From the NCBI RefSeq assembly GCF_001275675.1, contig NZ_LITM01000009.1:10104-74103 (forward strand): a DNA stretch of 64,000 nucleotides, written 5' to 3'. Positions within the stretch are counted from its first letter, which is position 1. Each line of letters opens with the position of its first letter. Below are positions 56,043 to 64,000 of the stretch, piece by piece. A model generated the notes under the pieces. The model was not told the DNA's origin. It saw only the letters and a program-made list of their open reading frames with translations, and did no database searches. This DNA is from Lysinibacillus sp. FJAT-14745. Its GTDB lineage: Bacteria > Bacillota > Bacilli > Bacillales_A > Planococcaceae. The position numbers and the translations under genes were made by a program.

Positions 56043-57161
56043 TCATTCTCCTTGTGGGCCTTGTATTGGACTGGCTATGTTTTCATTGACTAAAAATAGA
56101 ACTTTCCCTTCAACTGTACCATTCCCCCACTTTACCTGTAAAAGGTTTTCTTTTTTTATAACCGTTTTCGCAGGTAATGAACGTAGTACCTTTTCATGAA
56201 GCAATGGGATGAGCAATGAATCTATTTTAGATTCATCAAGCTCTACTTGTATTTTTTTAGTGTACTGCTCCTCAACAATTGAAACATATGGATCGAGCCA
56301 ATTAGGTAATTCTTTCTTTTGCACATAGTCAACTTTTTCTTTTTCTTGATGAATGCCTTTCACTAATACACGCCACTGCTTCTGTTGTAGCGTTTCCATC
56401 GTTAGCTTTCTTGGAATTTTAAATGAGCATTCGAGCCAATAGTCAGCGTAGACCTCTCCCTTTGCCCCAACAAAGACTTGATCTTCACCACTTTCAATTA
56501 CACCACTTACGAGAACATCTCCTTCATAAGCAGTATCGTTGACTGAAATTTTCCGTTCTCCATTTTGAATATTAAAGTGAGTAATAACACCACTTTTTGT
56601 TGCCACTAAATGTGTCGCTAATTTTTCATTCGTTTGTTTTGATTGTTTCGGGGACTCCTGAGGTCGTAAAATTACACGGCCACCATGCTTTTCAATATGC
56701 ACCCACGAAAGATCTCGATGCCCTTCTAGTAGCTTCTGACGAATGACAGCATCTGAAGGTAAGTCTTTTTTAGAAATGGGTGTTTCTAATTGAAATGTAT
56801 CTTCAAAGGTCTTTCCTAGACGTTCCTCTAACTCTGGTGTTGCCGCCTCAATATCAATACGCCAAATAATCTGTGCACATAGCAATGGAATTAATATCAT
56901 CAACGCTAGGCCAAGCAAAGTCCAAAGCTGCGCTCGAAAAACTTTTAGTTCATCAGCATAATAGACAGCCATTTTAAGTCGGTAACGCCTGCGTACACGG
57001 CGAATCTTTGGTAGATAATGCATAGTTGTTTCAAAAGCAACCTCTTGCTCACGAAAGACAATCCGCTTTAATGGCACATGGTGTGCATGCAATGCTTGAA
57101 TAAAAGGATGAACATTTTCATGGCGCTTTATACGTATGATAATTGGCCGATTATTCCACAT
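56043..57161 (-). CDS. yqfD: Stage IV sporulation protein YqfD
   Basis: A 372-residue sporulation protein of the YqfD family, needed in other Bacilli for forespore engulfment or later stages under SigE. The N-terminal basic segment contains KIRRVRRRYRLKMAVYYADE. One membrane helix (about 85-105, LWTLLGLALMILIPLLCAQI) precedes a large extracytoplasmic domain of beta type. It overlaps yqfC by 11 bases and abuts phoH. Confidence 0.88.
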   Translation of the reverse strand: MWNNRPIIIRIKRHENVHPFIQALHAHHVPLKRIVFREQEVAFETTMHYLPKIRRVRRRYRLKMAVYYADELKVFRAQLWTLLGLALMILIPLLCAQIIWRIDIEAATPELEERLGKTFEDTFQLETPISKKDLPSDAVIRQKLLEGHRDLSWVHIEKHGGRVILRPQESPKQSKQTNEKLATHLVATKSGVITHFNIQNGERKISVNDTAYEGDVLVSGVIESGEDQVFVGAKGEVYADYWLECSFKIPRKLTMETLQQKQWRVLVKGIHQEKEKVDYVQKKELPNWLDPYVSIVEEQYTKKIQVELDESKIDSLLIPLLHEKVLRSLPAKTVIKKENLLQVKWGNGTVEGKVLFLVNENIASPIQGPQGE

Positions 57162-57411
57162 TATCGTTCACACCCATATCTTTTGTCATTTTCATATGAA
57201 GCTCCTGTAAATCCTCTACAGAAAGATGAAGCATTTCTTCTTTAAGAGCATTAATTTCCACTGATTTTCCACGCACAGTAATATGGTAATCTGCATAGAT
57301 AAAAGAGCATGATGAAGCATCAGCATGTAGAAAACGATATGGCCCAATGATTTTTAATGTTTCATATTGTAATAATTCCATTAGTGGCGTTAATTGAAAT
57401 AGTTTTCTCAT
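57151..57411 (-). CDS. yqfC: Sporulation protein YqfC
   Basis: An 86-residue soluble YqfC/YabP-like protein, usually paired with yqfD and expressed in the mother cell. The core ILITVRGKSVEINAL-like strand pattern is seen in DYHITVRGKSVEINALKEEM. AAGGAGGCATT precedes the ATG. Its frame overlaps yqfD, so the two are co-translated. Confidence 0.85.
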   Translation of the reverse strand: MRKLFQLTPLMELLQYETLKIIGPYRFLHADASSCSFIYADYHITVRGKSVEINALKEEMLHLSVEDLQELHMKMTKDMGVNDNVE

Positions 57412-57466
57412 AAAAAAATGCCTCCTTCTTCGGCAATATATGCATCGAAAAAGGAGGACATGCTAG

Positions 57467-57955
57467 TTATTTTCTTTTTGCTTTTGGAGGACCTAAAACT
57501 TCTGCCATTACAACAGCCTGCATTAATGATTTTTTTGATCTTGGTAATTGAAAAGCCGATTGTGATTCAGCTACTCCCACAACTTTTTTCCCAGCTGCCA
57601 AACGACCGTTACTTTCTCTATTCGTAGTACGACTCATTTTCTCAGTTGGGATTAACGGTGGTGCTACATAGCTTTGATTTTCTTTATTTACTGTTTCTTC
57701 GACAATTTTTTTCGGCTCTTCAACTTTTGGCTGTTCATTTTTCCATTCACCTATAAATTCACGCGCAAAATCCTCAAAGCTCTGTGGTTTAGAAGTAGGA
57801 CGTTGCGTTGGAGTCATCTCTTCTTTTTTTACAACAGGAGGCTCAACATGTGAATCCTTATTGAAAGGAGGCATTGGTTTTTGTTCTTTCTTTTTTGATT
57901 TACCGAAAATAGAGCTGACTATGGCAATTATCGCAAATATAATTAATTGTTCCAT
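57467..57955 (-). CDS. Anchored low-complexity protein, uncharacterised
   Basis: A 162-residue protein. A short N-terminal membrane helix (LIIFAIIAIVSSIFG) leads into a disordered, charged and Pro-rich region. It includes a short ordered element, QSFEDFAREFIGEWKNE, and a basic C-terminus (PRSKKSLMQAVVMAEVLGPPKAKRK) that could also be helical. It sits between yqfC and floA, where B. subtilis has the unrelated small yqfB. The ribosome binding site AAAGGAGCGGT is good. A link to FloA membrane domains is possible from position, but only as a guess. Confidence 0.72.
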   Translation of the reverse strand: MEQLIIFAIIAIVSSIFGKSKKKEQKPMPPFNKDSHVEPPVVKKEEMTPTQRPTSKPQSFEDFAREFIGEWKNEQPKVEEPKKIVEETVNKENQSYVAPPLIPTEKMSRTTNRESNGRLAAGKKVVGVAESQSAFQLPRSKKSLMQAVVMAEVLGPPKAKRK

Positions 57956-57981
57956 TTATTAGTACCGCTCCTTTCAGTTTT

Positions 57982-58986
57982 TTATTCGTTAGGTTCATTT
58001 GATTCTGTTTTATCTGAGCTTACTTTAGAAATGGAGTCTCTCATAGCTGTATCTGCTTGAATGTTGCGGTAGTTCATGTAGTCCATAATACCAAGATTAC
58101 CTGAACGTAGAGCTTCTGCCATTGCCTGTGGTACTTCAGCTTCTGCTTCTACTACTTTTGCCTTCATCTCTTGTACGCGTGCAATCATTTCTTGCTCGTT
58201 CGCTACAGCCATTGCACGACGTTCTTCAGCTTTCGCTTGGGCAATGTTTTTATCAGCCTGTGCTTGTTCAATTTGTAATTCAGCACCAATGTTTTTGCCG
58301 ATATCAACGTCTGCAATATCGATCGATAAGATTTCAAATGCTGTCCCAGAATCTAAGCCTTTTGCTAATACTGTTTGGGAAATCATATCAGGATTTTCAA
58401 GAACTGTCGTATGACTAGTGGCGCTACCAATTGTAGAAACGATCCCCTCACCTACACGGGCAATAACCGTTTCTTCACCAGCACCACCGACTAAACGTTC
58501 AATGTTTGCGCGCACTGTAATACGTGCCTTCGCTTTTACTTCAATCCCGTTCATAGCAACACCTGCAATAAATGGTGTTTCAATCACTTTCGGGTTAACA
58601 GACATTTGTACCGCTTCTAACACATCACGTCCAGCTAAATCAATTGCCGCACAACGTTCAAATGTTAACTCAATATTTGCACGATGGGCCGCGATTAACG
58701 CATTTACTACACGGTCAACATTACCACCTGCTAAATAGTGACTTTCAAGTTGATTGATTGTTACAGGTAAACCTGCCTTATGCGCTTTAATTAATGGATT
58801 TACAATTCGTGATGGGACTACACGACGTAAACGCATACCGATTAATGTGAAAATACTAACGCGGACACCTGCAGCAAGTGCAGAAATCCACAGCGCCACT
58901 GGTACAAAGGTAAAGAATACCGCGACAACAATGAATAATAAGACTAGCCCTACAATTGGACCTATTAAAGCTAAATCAAATCCCAT
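57982..58986 (-). CDS. floA: Flotillin-like protein FloA
   Basis: A 334-residue SPFH-domain scaffold of membrane microdomains (YqfA family). An N-terminal hairpin membrane insertion ([21 protein letters not shown]) precedes the SPFH domain. The C-terminal coiled coil has repeated Ala-Glu-Ala patterns ([18 protein letters not shown]). It is three bases downstream of the NfeD-type protease gene, the usual partner. Confidence 0.95.
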   Translation of the reverse strand: MGFDLALIGPIVGLVLLFIVVAVFFTFVPVALWISALAAGVRVSIFTLIGMRLRRVVPSRIVNPLIKAHKAGLPVTINQLESHYLAGGNVDRVVNALIAAHRANIELTFERCAAIDLAGRDVLEAVQMSVNPKVIETPFIAGVAMNGIEVKAKARITVRANIERLVGGAGEETVIARVGEGIVSTIGSATSHTTVLENPDMISQTVLAKGLDSGTAFEILSIDIADVDIGKNIGAELQIEQAQADKNIAQAKAEERRAMAVANEQEMIARVQEMKAKVVEAEAEVPQAMAEALRSGNLGIMDYMNYRNIQADTAMRDSISKVSSDKTESNEPNE

Positions 58987-58989
58987 TTG

Positions 58990-60318
58990 TTATTCCTCCA
59001 TCTCTTTTTCTGTTTGTCTCACAACTATACGTGAGCCCTCTACTTTAATAATTTCTACATGTTTCTCGGCATCAACATAGCCACCTTCCGATACTACGTC
59101 AATGCGTTCACTACCAAATAGCATTGTACCTGCTGGACGAAGTGGTGTAATCGTTGTACCCACTTTTCCGAGCAGCTCTGTGCGATTCACGTTAGATACA
59201 TAGCCATCTTCCGTCGTTGTCGCATCCATCAAGACTAGCTTGTTTAAAACATGCAATTTTTTACCGAAAAATTTCATCAGGATCACCATTCCTATTATCG
59301 CTACAATAAGCGCAATGAATATCGCTATAATCATTTGCATCATGTTCGCACCTGCCAGTATTAGACTTAGTAATATTAGCACACCACCTAAAATACCAAC
59401 TATACCTCCGGGGACAAAAAATTCCGCAATAACAAGCGCCAAGCCTACAATAAATAAAAGTAATGTTTCATAACCTGCCAAGCCTGCCACCATATGACCG
59501 AAGAAAAATAATCCAAGTGCTGACAATCCCATTATACCTGGAACACCAAAACCTGGCGAATATAGCTCAACTACAAGTCCCAAACTTGCAATCGACAATA
59601 AAATCGGAACTATAATCGGATTCGTAATAAAACGAGCAAGTTTTTCAGAAAAAGTAGGCTCAATTGAAACGATATCACTACCATTTAATTGCGTTACTTT
59701 TAAAAGATCTTGGAAATTCGAAACCGTTCCATTAGAATATCTAACCTTTTCTGCCTCCGAAGCAGAAAAGGTTAATAAATGCCCTTCTCCTGCTCGAAAT
59801 TCCGGTAAATCAACAGATGCATCAGCCATTGCTCGTGCATATTTCGGATTGCGTTTTTTCGATTCTGCAGCTGCCTCCATTTGAGCAACCCATGCACTAT
59901 GAGCCTTTAAGTCTGCCGCATTTCCTGCTGAGTCAATAACTGCAGCCGCCCCGATCGTCCCATTTGGCACCATATAGATTTCATCCGCATGTAAGGCTAA
60001 AAAGGCACCTGCAGAATGCGCGTCTTTGTTAATATACGCAATCTTACGTATATCTGTAGCATCCATAAGCATAGCAATATCACCGGCTGCATTCACGAAA
60101 CCGCCAGGCGTATGAATGTCTAAAATAATCGCCTTTGCATCGTTTTCTTCCGCCTCTTTAAAAGCTCGTTCTAAAAATGCGTGAAGTCCTCGTTCTACTT
60201 CATTATGAATAGGTATGTGGTAGACCTTATTACTTGCAAAAGCCGACGTTATTGGAAACGCTAACAAAAATGTCATCCAAATAACTAATAAATAGCTGAG
60301 GATTCTTCGTCTTCGCAT
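58990..60318 (-). CDS. yqeZ: NfeD-family membrane serine protease (YqeZ)
   Basis: A 442-residue membrane-bound ClpP-class protease of the NfeD1b type. The signal peptide (about 1-28) precedes a ClpP/crotonase-like domain with DAHSAGAFLALHADEIYM, where Ser-Lys catalysis is expected, and GTIGAAAVI. Four or five membrane helices follow (about 235-355), then a C-terminal OB-fold NfeD domain (LLGKVGTTITPLRPAG). It probably works with FloA on membrane-protein quality control. The region upstream, 60319-60644, lacks the yqeY gene found here in B. subtilis and holds two hairpins. Confidence 0.9.
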   Translation of the reverse strand: MRRRRILSYLLVIWMTFLLAFPITSAFASNKVYHIPIHNEVERGLHAFLERAFKEAEENDAKAIILDIHTPGGFVNAAGDIAMLMDATDIRKIAYINKDAHSAGAFLALHADEIYMVPNGTIGAAAVIDSAGNAADLKAHSAWVAQMEAAAESKKRNPKYARAMADASVDLPEFRAGEGHLLTFSASEAEKVRYSNGTVSNFQDLLKVTQLNGSDIVSIEPTFSEKLARFITNPIIVPILLSIASLGLVVELYSPGFGVPGIMGLSALGLFFFGHMVAGLAGYETLLLFIVGLALVIAEFFVPGGIVGILGGVLILLSLILAGANMMQMIIAIFIALIVAIIGMVILMKFFGKKLHVLNKLVLMDATTTEDGYVSNVNRTELLGKVGTTITPLRPAGTMLFGSERIDVVSEGGYVDAEKHVEIIKVEGSRIVVRQTEKEMEE

Positions 60319-60465
60319 CTTTTTCCCTCCCCTCTAACATGCTTCTCTTCTGTATATACGGCTGATTAACCAAAAAGTTTCATAAATCCTAATAATTATA
60401 TTATACAGTGAATTTTTCATTTACGGGGCTTTAATAACCGAATATAGAATCAGTATATAACATAA

Positions 60466-60576
60466 AAGCCGAATGAATCTCAGGGATCACATTCGGCTTC
60501 TCCAATATGTACGTAAATTTGAGAGCTTATAGTAAAATACCTGAAATTAATCGGCATGCGATTAATTTCAGGTATA
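60466..60576. terminator. Two terminator-like hairpins between rpsU and the protease gene
   Basis: AGCCGAATG / CATTCGGCT, and further on ATACCTGAAATTAATC / GATTAATTTCAGGTAT followed by TTTTTG on the plus strand. They lie after rpsU (minus strand) and before the protease gene. The second has a TTTTA run on the minus strand and probably ends the rpsU message. Confidence 0.75.
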
Positions 60577-60644
60577 TTTTTGTCTGCTCAGTGAATCATA
60601 CAATTGCGTGTTATGAACGTAGGGATTTTTAATGGGAAATTAAA

Positions 60645-60818
60645 TTACCACTTACGTTTACGTGCAGCTTCTGATTTCTTTTTACGTTTTACGCTAGGTT
60701 TTTCGTAGAACTCGCGCTTTCTAACTTCTTGAATTGTACCACTTTTTGATACAGTACGTTTGAAGCGGCGAAGAGCATCTTCAAGCGATTCGTTTTTGCG
60801 AACGACAGTTTTTGACAT
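60645..60818 (-). CDS. rpsU: 30S ribosomal protein S21
   Basis: S21, 57 residues, very basic. It starts [19 protein letters not shown] and ends in the Lys/Arg-rich [16 protein letters not shown]. The ATG at 60818 has the strong GGAGGGAGGG site upstream. It marks the end of the conserved yqf cluster. Confidence 0.97.
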   Translation of the reverse strand: MSKTVVRKNESLEDALRRFKRTVSKSGTIQEVRKREFYEKPSVKRKKKSEAARKRKW

Positions 60819-61071
60819 CTCTCTTTCCCTCCCTCCGAACACACGTCAATACACAAATAGGTATATAACCATCTGCTGTGTACTAAAGAATTATAACGTA
60901 TTGTCTAAAAATGGTCAATAGAAAGTGTACGAATAAATCTGATGAATTTTTGGTTTTATTTCTTTAGGAATTTCCAGCTTACTTTTTGAACACAATAAAT
61001 ATGTCTTTCTAAAAATTAAAGGTTTACAAAAAATAGAATATGGGCGTAGAATAATCACATTCAATTATATA

Positions 61072-61199
61072 TTCGCCAAATCTCAATTATTTATGAGAAC
61101 GGAGGACCCAGTATTTTGGGGTTAATTCTGCATTTGCAGAAGGAATGAGAATCTCTTTCGCCATTCTACCCGTCAGCTAACTTCGTCGGCTCAAGCGAA
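61072..61199 (+). promoter_or_regulatory. c-di-AMP (ydaO-type) riboswitch upstream of ktrBA
   Basis: The pattern matches the ydaO class. It has GAACGGAGGACCC...TTGGGGTTAATTCTGC, GCAGAAGGAATGAGAATCTCTTTCGCC, and the hallmark CCCGTCAGCTAACTTCGTCGG with AAGCGAAGGAGG. P1 is formed by TTCGC (61072-61076) and GCGAA (61195-61199). Binding of c-di-AMP should favour the terminator just downstream and reduce potassium uptake. Confidence 0.92.
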
Positions 61200-61211
61200 G
61201 GAGGTCATATT

Positions 61212-61287
61212 AGACCACCATTAGTTAGTATGTTTATTTTTATGCCTACATAATCTTGAAACATACAATAAACAGTTGGTCTTTTTA
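61212..61287 (+). terminator. Riboswitch expression-platform terminator
   Basis: AGACCA (61212-61217) pairs with TGGTCT (61277-61282), enclosing an inner stem GTATGTTT / AAACATAC and a short ATG/CAT tip, followed by TTTTT. The left base of the stem is next to the riboswitch P1, as expected for a switchable terminator. Confidence 0.8.
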
Positions 61288-61339
61288 TTATGTCAATTTA
61301 ACATTTTATAGGTGAATTCAAAACATTGAGGAGAGTAAG

Positions 61340-62677
61340 ATGAAAACTGTTAAAAATAAATTAAATCCTCCTAAAATACTTGTGCTGGGCTTTGCAACTA
61401 TTATCCTTATTGGAGCGTTTTTGTTAACACTTCCTATTGCAACGGAGAATGGTGAGGGACTGTCATTCTTAAATGCCTTATTTACCGCCACTTCTGCCAC
61501 GTGTGTAACAGGACTTATTGTTGTAGATACTGGCGATACATTTTCTGTCTTTGGAGAATTAGTTATTTTATTTCTTATCCAAATTGGTGGATTAGGCTTT
61601 ATGACGTTTGCAACATTAGTATTTTTACTATTAGGAAAAAAAATTTCCTTAAAAGAAAGACTTTTATTAAAAGAAGCCTTCAATAATATTACAATGGCTG
61701 GTCTTGTTAAACTGGTTAGAAGGATACTACTATTTACTGCACTAATTGAATTAATAGGTGGTTTAATTTTATCTATCCGTTTTTCGTTCGATATGCCTGT
61801 AGGTAAAGCTATATACTTTGGCTTCTTTCATTCCATCTCGAATTTTAATAACGCTGGATTTGATATAATGGGAGGCTTTAATGGGTTGACCAAATATGTA
61901 GACGACCCGTTTATCGTTTTAACAATTTGCGCTCTTATTACAATTGGTGGCCTAGGGTTTATCGTCATAAATGAACTCTATGAATATCGGGAAACAAAAC
62001 GCCTTTCCGTACATTCAAAAATTGTATTAACTACAACGCTTATTTTAACAGTTGGATCTACGATTTTAATTTTCTTATTTGAATATGGAAATAGTAAAAC
62101 CCTTGGACCTTTGTCTGAATGGGGCAAAGTTCTTGGTTCATTATACCAAGCTGTTACCCCAAGGACTGCAGGCTCTAATACCCTTTCTATAGGAGATTTA
62201 ACACAATCTACACTATTTTTAATCATCTTGCTGATGTTCATTGGAGCAGGTTCCGGTTCCACTGCTGGGGGAATAAAAATAACAACCTTCGCGCTTTTAA
62301 TTGCTACGATGTGGTCACAAATTAGAGGTAAAGAAGATGTTGTCCTCTTTAGACGTAGAATAGTTAACGAAACAATTTTTAAAGCTTTAACAGTGACAAT
62401 GTGTGGAATGATGATTGTTATATTCGTCACATTTGTCTTAAGTATTACCGAGCAAGGACATAATTTTATGATGTATTTATTTGAGGCCACCTCTGCTTTT
62501 GGTACAGTAGGACTATCGATGGGATTAACTCCTGAGCTATCACCTGGTGGTCGACTAGTCATCATACTTACAATGTTTGCAGGTAGATTAGGTCCATTAA
62601 CTATTGCTTTTGCTATAGCAAAACGACGGAAATCTGAGGCATTCCGTCATCCTAAAGGAAATATTATGATTGGGTAA
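61340..62677 (+). CDS. ktrB: Potassium uptake protein KtrB
   Basis: A 445-residue channel-like Ktr/Trk-family transporter with four M1-P-M2 units. The pore signatures include TATCVTGL (first loop), NFNNAGFDIMGG, TPRTAGSN and SAFGTVGLSMG. The gating loop region GAGSGSTAGGIK is in M2 of the third unit. GAGGAGAGTAAG precedes the ATG. It forms an operon with ktrA after the riboswitch. Confidence 0.95.
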   Translation: MKTVKNKLNPPKILVLGFATIILIGAFLLTLPIATENGEGLSFLNALFTATSATCVTGLIVVDTGDTFSVFGELVILFLIQIGGLGFMTFATLVFLLLGKKISLKERLLLKEAFNNITMAGLVKLVRRILLFTALIELIGGLILSIRFSFDMPVGKAIYFGFFHSISNFNNAGFDIMGGFNGLTKYVDDPFIVLTICALITIGGLGFIVINELYEYRETKRLSVHSKIVLTTTLILTVGSTILIFLFEYGNSKTLGPLSEWGKVLGSLYQAVTPRTAGSNTLSIGDLTQSTLFLIILLMFIGAGSGSTAGGIKITTFALLIATMWSQIRGKEDVVLFRRRIVNETIFKALTVTMCGMMIVIFVTFVLSITEQGHNFMMYLFEATSAFGTVGLSMGLTPELSPGGRLVIILTMFAGRLGPLTIAFAIAKRRKSEAFRHPKGNIMIG

Positions 62678-62702
62678 TCACAATAAAGGAGAGTAGAGTG
62701 CA

Positions 62703-63359
62703 ATGACGATCAAACAATATGCTGTAATTGGCCTAGGTAGATTTGGAACAAGTGTAGCTCGCAGATTACATGAAGCTGGCCAGGAAGTGTTAGGAATCGA
62801 TATTAATGAGGAAAGAGTCGAAGATGCCGAACTATATGTTACACATGCAGTAGTCGCGGATACGACAGAAGAAAAAGCTCTTACCGCTTTAGGAATAGGC
62901 AATTTCGATTATGTCATCGTAGCAATAGGCAATGATATGCAGTCGAGCATTTTAACCGTATCATTATTAAAAGAACTCGGAATCAAAAAAGTAATTGCAA
63001 AGGCTCTTGGAAAAAGACACGGGCAAGTTTTAGATAAAGTAGGAGCTGACTGGATTATCTATCCTGAAAGAGATATGGGAGAGCGAGTTGCCAATCAGCT
63101 TCTCTCACCTAACATGCTAAACTATATTGAATTATCAAAAGAATACAGTATAGAAGAAATTATGATTCCTTCAAAGATGGCTGGACAAAATCTTCGAGAT
63201 TTAGATCTTCGTGCAAAGTATAATGTAAGTGTCATTGCCATTGTTCGAGAAGGGGACATTATCATTTCTCCCTCCCCTGAGCAGCTTATTGAAAAAGAAG
63301 ATTTATTAGTCATGATTGGTCATCGGAAGGATCTTGCTTTATTTGCAAATATTGAATAG
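62703..63359 (+). CDS. ktrA: Potassium uptake regulatory subunit KtrA
   Basis: A 218-residue RCK gating subunit. The Rossmann RCK-N domain has GLGRFGTSVARRLHEAG (NAD/ATP site) and an acidic end of strand two (GIDINEERVEDA). The RCK-C domain (about 140-218) can bind c-di-AMP in homologues. It should form an octameric ring on the KtrB dimer. The gap to ktrB is 25 bases with AAAGGAG. Confidence 0.94.
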   Translation: MTIKQYAVIGLGRFGTSVARRLHEAGQEVLGIDINEERVEDAELYVTHAVVADTTEEKALTALGIGNFDYVIVAIGNDMQSSILTVSLLKELGIKKVIAKALGKRHGQVLDKVGADWIIYPERDMGERVANQLLSPNMLNYIELSKEYSIEEIMIPSKMAGQNLRDLDLRAKYNVSVIAIVREGDIIISPSPEQLIEKEDLLVMIGHRKDLALFANIE

Positions 63360-63365
63360 TAATCA

Positions 63366-63408
63366 AATAGGCTGTGTCAAAAGGAATTTTCTTTTGACAC
63401 AGCCTATT
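63366..63408. terminator. Terminator shared by ktrBA and cotJC
   Basis: Perfect 18-bp stem AATAGGCTGTGTCAAAAG / CTTTTGACACAGCCTATT between convergent genes; no T-run longer than four. Confidence 0.8.
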
Positions 63409-63416
63409 CACCTCTT

Positions 63417-63986
63417 TTAAAAGACCTTCTTGCTATCCCTATCGTCTTTTAAAATCTCTACCGCCTCTCTAAAACGTAGAGAATGGACGATCTCTCGTTC
63501 ACGTAAAAATTTTAGGCTATCATTCAAATCAGTGTCATCAGATAAATCAATAATCCACTGATAGGTCGCTCGTGCCTTTTCTTCAGCTGCAATATCCTCA
63601 TACAAATCAGCAATCGGATCCCCTTTAGCCTGAATATAAGTTGCCGTAAACGGTGATCCCGCTGCATTCTGATAAAATAATGCCCTGTCATGATTAGCAT
63701 AGTGTTCTCCAAGTCCTGCCTCTTTTAGCATCTCTGGAGTGGCATCCTTCGTAAGTTTATAAACCATCGTGGCAATCATTTCTAAGTGAGAAAATTCCTC
63801 TGTTGCTATATCTGTTAACAAACCAACCACTTTATCGGGAATAGTATAGCGCTGGTTCATATATCGCAGTGCTGCTGCTAATTCTCCATCTGCACCACCA
63901 TACTGCTCAATTAAATATTTAGCTAGCATAGGGTTACAAGTACTCACTCTAACTGGATACTGGAGCTTCTTTTCATAATACCACAA
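63417..63986 (-). CDS. cotJC: Spore coat protein CotJC (manganese-catalase family)
   Basis: A 189-residue spore coat protein. EYGGADGELAAALRYMNQRY-like and TEEFSHLEMIA segments carry the Glu/His metal ligands of the manganese catalase family, and EEKARATYQWI and REIVHSLRFREAVEIL are the second half. The start is TTG at 63986, set by AGGAGGAATTACTT. cotJA and cotJB normally precede it and would lie just outside the window to the right. Confidence 0.93.
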   Translation of the reverse strand: MWYYEKKLQYPVRVSTCNPMLAKYLIEQYGGADGELAAALRYMNQRYTIPDKVVGLLTDIATEEFSHLEMIATMVYKLTKDATPEMLKEAGLGEHYANHDRALFYQNAAGSPFTATYIQAKGDPIADLYEDIAAEEKARATYQWIIDLSDDTDLNDSLKFLREREIVHSLRFREAVEILKDDRDSKKVF

Positions 63987-64000
63987 AAGTAATTCCTCCT

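Overview
The window looks like chromosome from a low-GC, Gram-positive, endospore-forming bacterium of the Bacillaceae/Caryophanaceae, most like Lysinibacillus or a close relative. This genus call is an inference. It rests on three things: the long gene order shared with Bacillus subtilis, sporulation genes (yqfC, yqfD, cotJC), and a single-chain glycyl-tRNA synthetase together with an SLH-domain surface protein. No rRNA, tRNA, CRISPR array, prophage or intact insertion sequence was seen.

The backbone is the region that in B. subtilis runs from zur to rpsU. Present here, in order, are: zur-znuB-znuC, yqfT, nfo, cshB (1.7-6.5 kb); yqfQ and ispH (21.9-23.5 kb); nif3/yqfO, trmK, cccA (34.6-37.1 kb); sigA-dnaG, ppsR, ccpN, glyS with a glycine T-box (38.4-44.9 kb); and recO, era, cdd, dgkA, ybeY, pgpH, phoH, yqfD, yqfC, floA, the NfeD-family protease and rpsU (49.2-60.8 kb). 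serC lies at the left edge. ktrB-ktrA and cotJC lie at the right edge.

This backbone is opened by blocks of accessory genes. Block 1 (7.1-21.7 kb) carries a butanediol-type dehydrogenase, a complete Kdp potassium-ATPase locus (a 30-residue peptide, kdpF, kdpA, kdpB and kdpC diverging from kdpD-kdpE), a Fur-controlled feoA-feoB operon with a Cys-rich membrane peptide, and a chemoreceptor. Block 2 (23.7-34.5 kb) carries a C4-dicarboxylate sensing and uptake module (dctR, dctS, dctB, dctA), a hydrolase, a PhzF-like enzyme, an FMN reductase and small unknown genes. Block 3 (44.9-49.2 kb) carries an HD-GYP protein with an unusual C-terminus and an SLH protein.

Potassium is a unifying theme. Kdp is present with its two-component system, ktrBA sits behind a ydaO-type c-di-AMP riboswitch with its own terminator, and the predicted c-di-AMP phosphodiesterase PgpH is encoded 6 kb away. 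Metal homeostasis is the second theme: Zur/ZnuBC with a Zur-like half-palindrome, and FeoAB with a perfect 7-1-7 Fur box.

The intergenic DNA is unusually rich in non-coding repeats: large hairpin repeats before serC, a short MITE with a 10-bp target duplication, a family of inverted-repeat elements of about 200-500 bp, and 45-bp and 42-bp tandem arrays. One of the inverted-repeat elements fills the whole kdpD-kdpE gap and supplies the last codons of kdpD.
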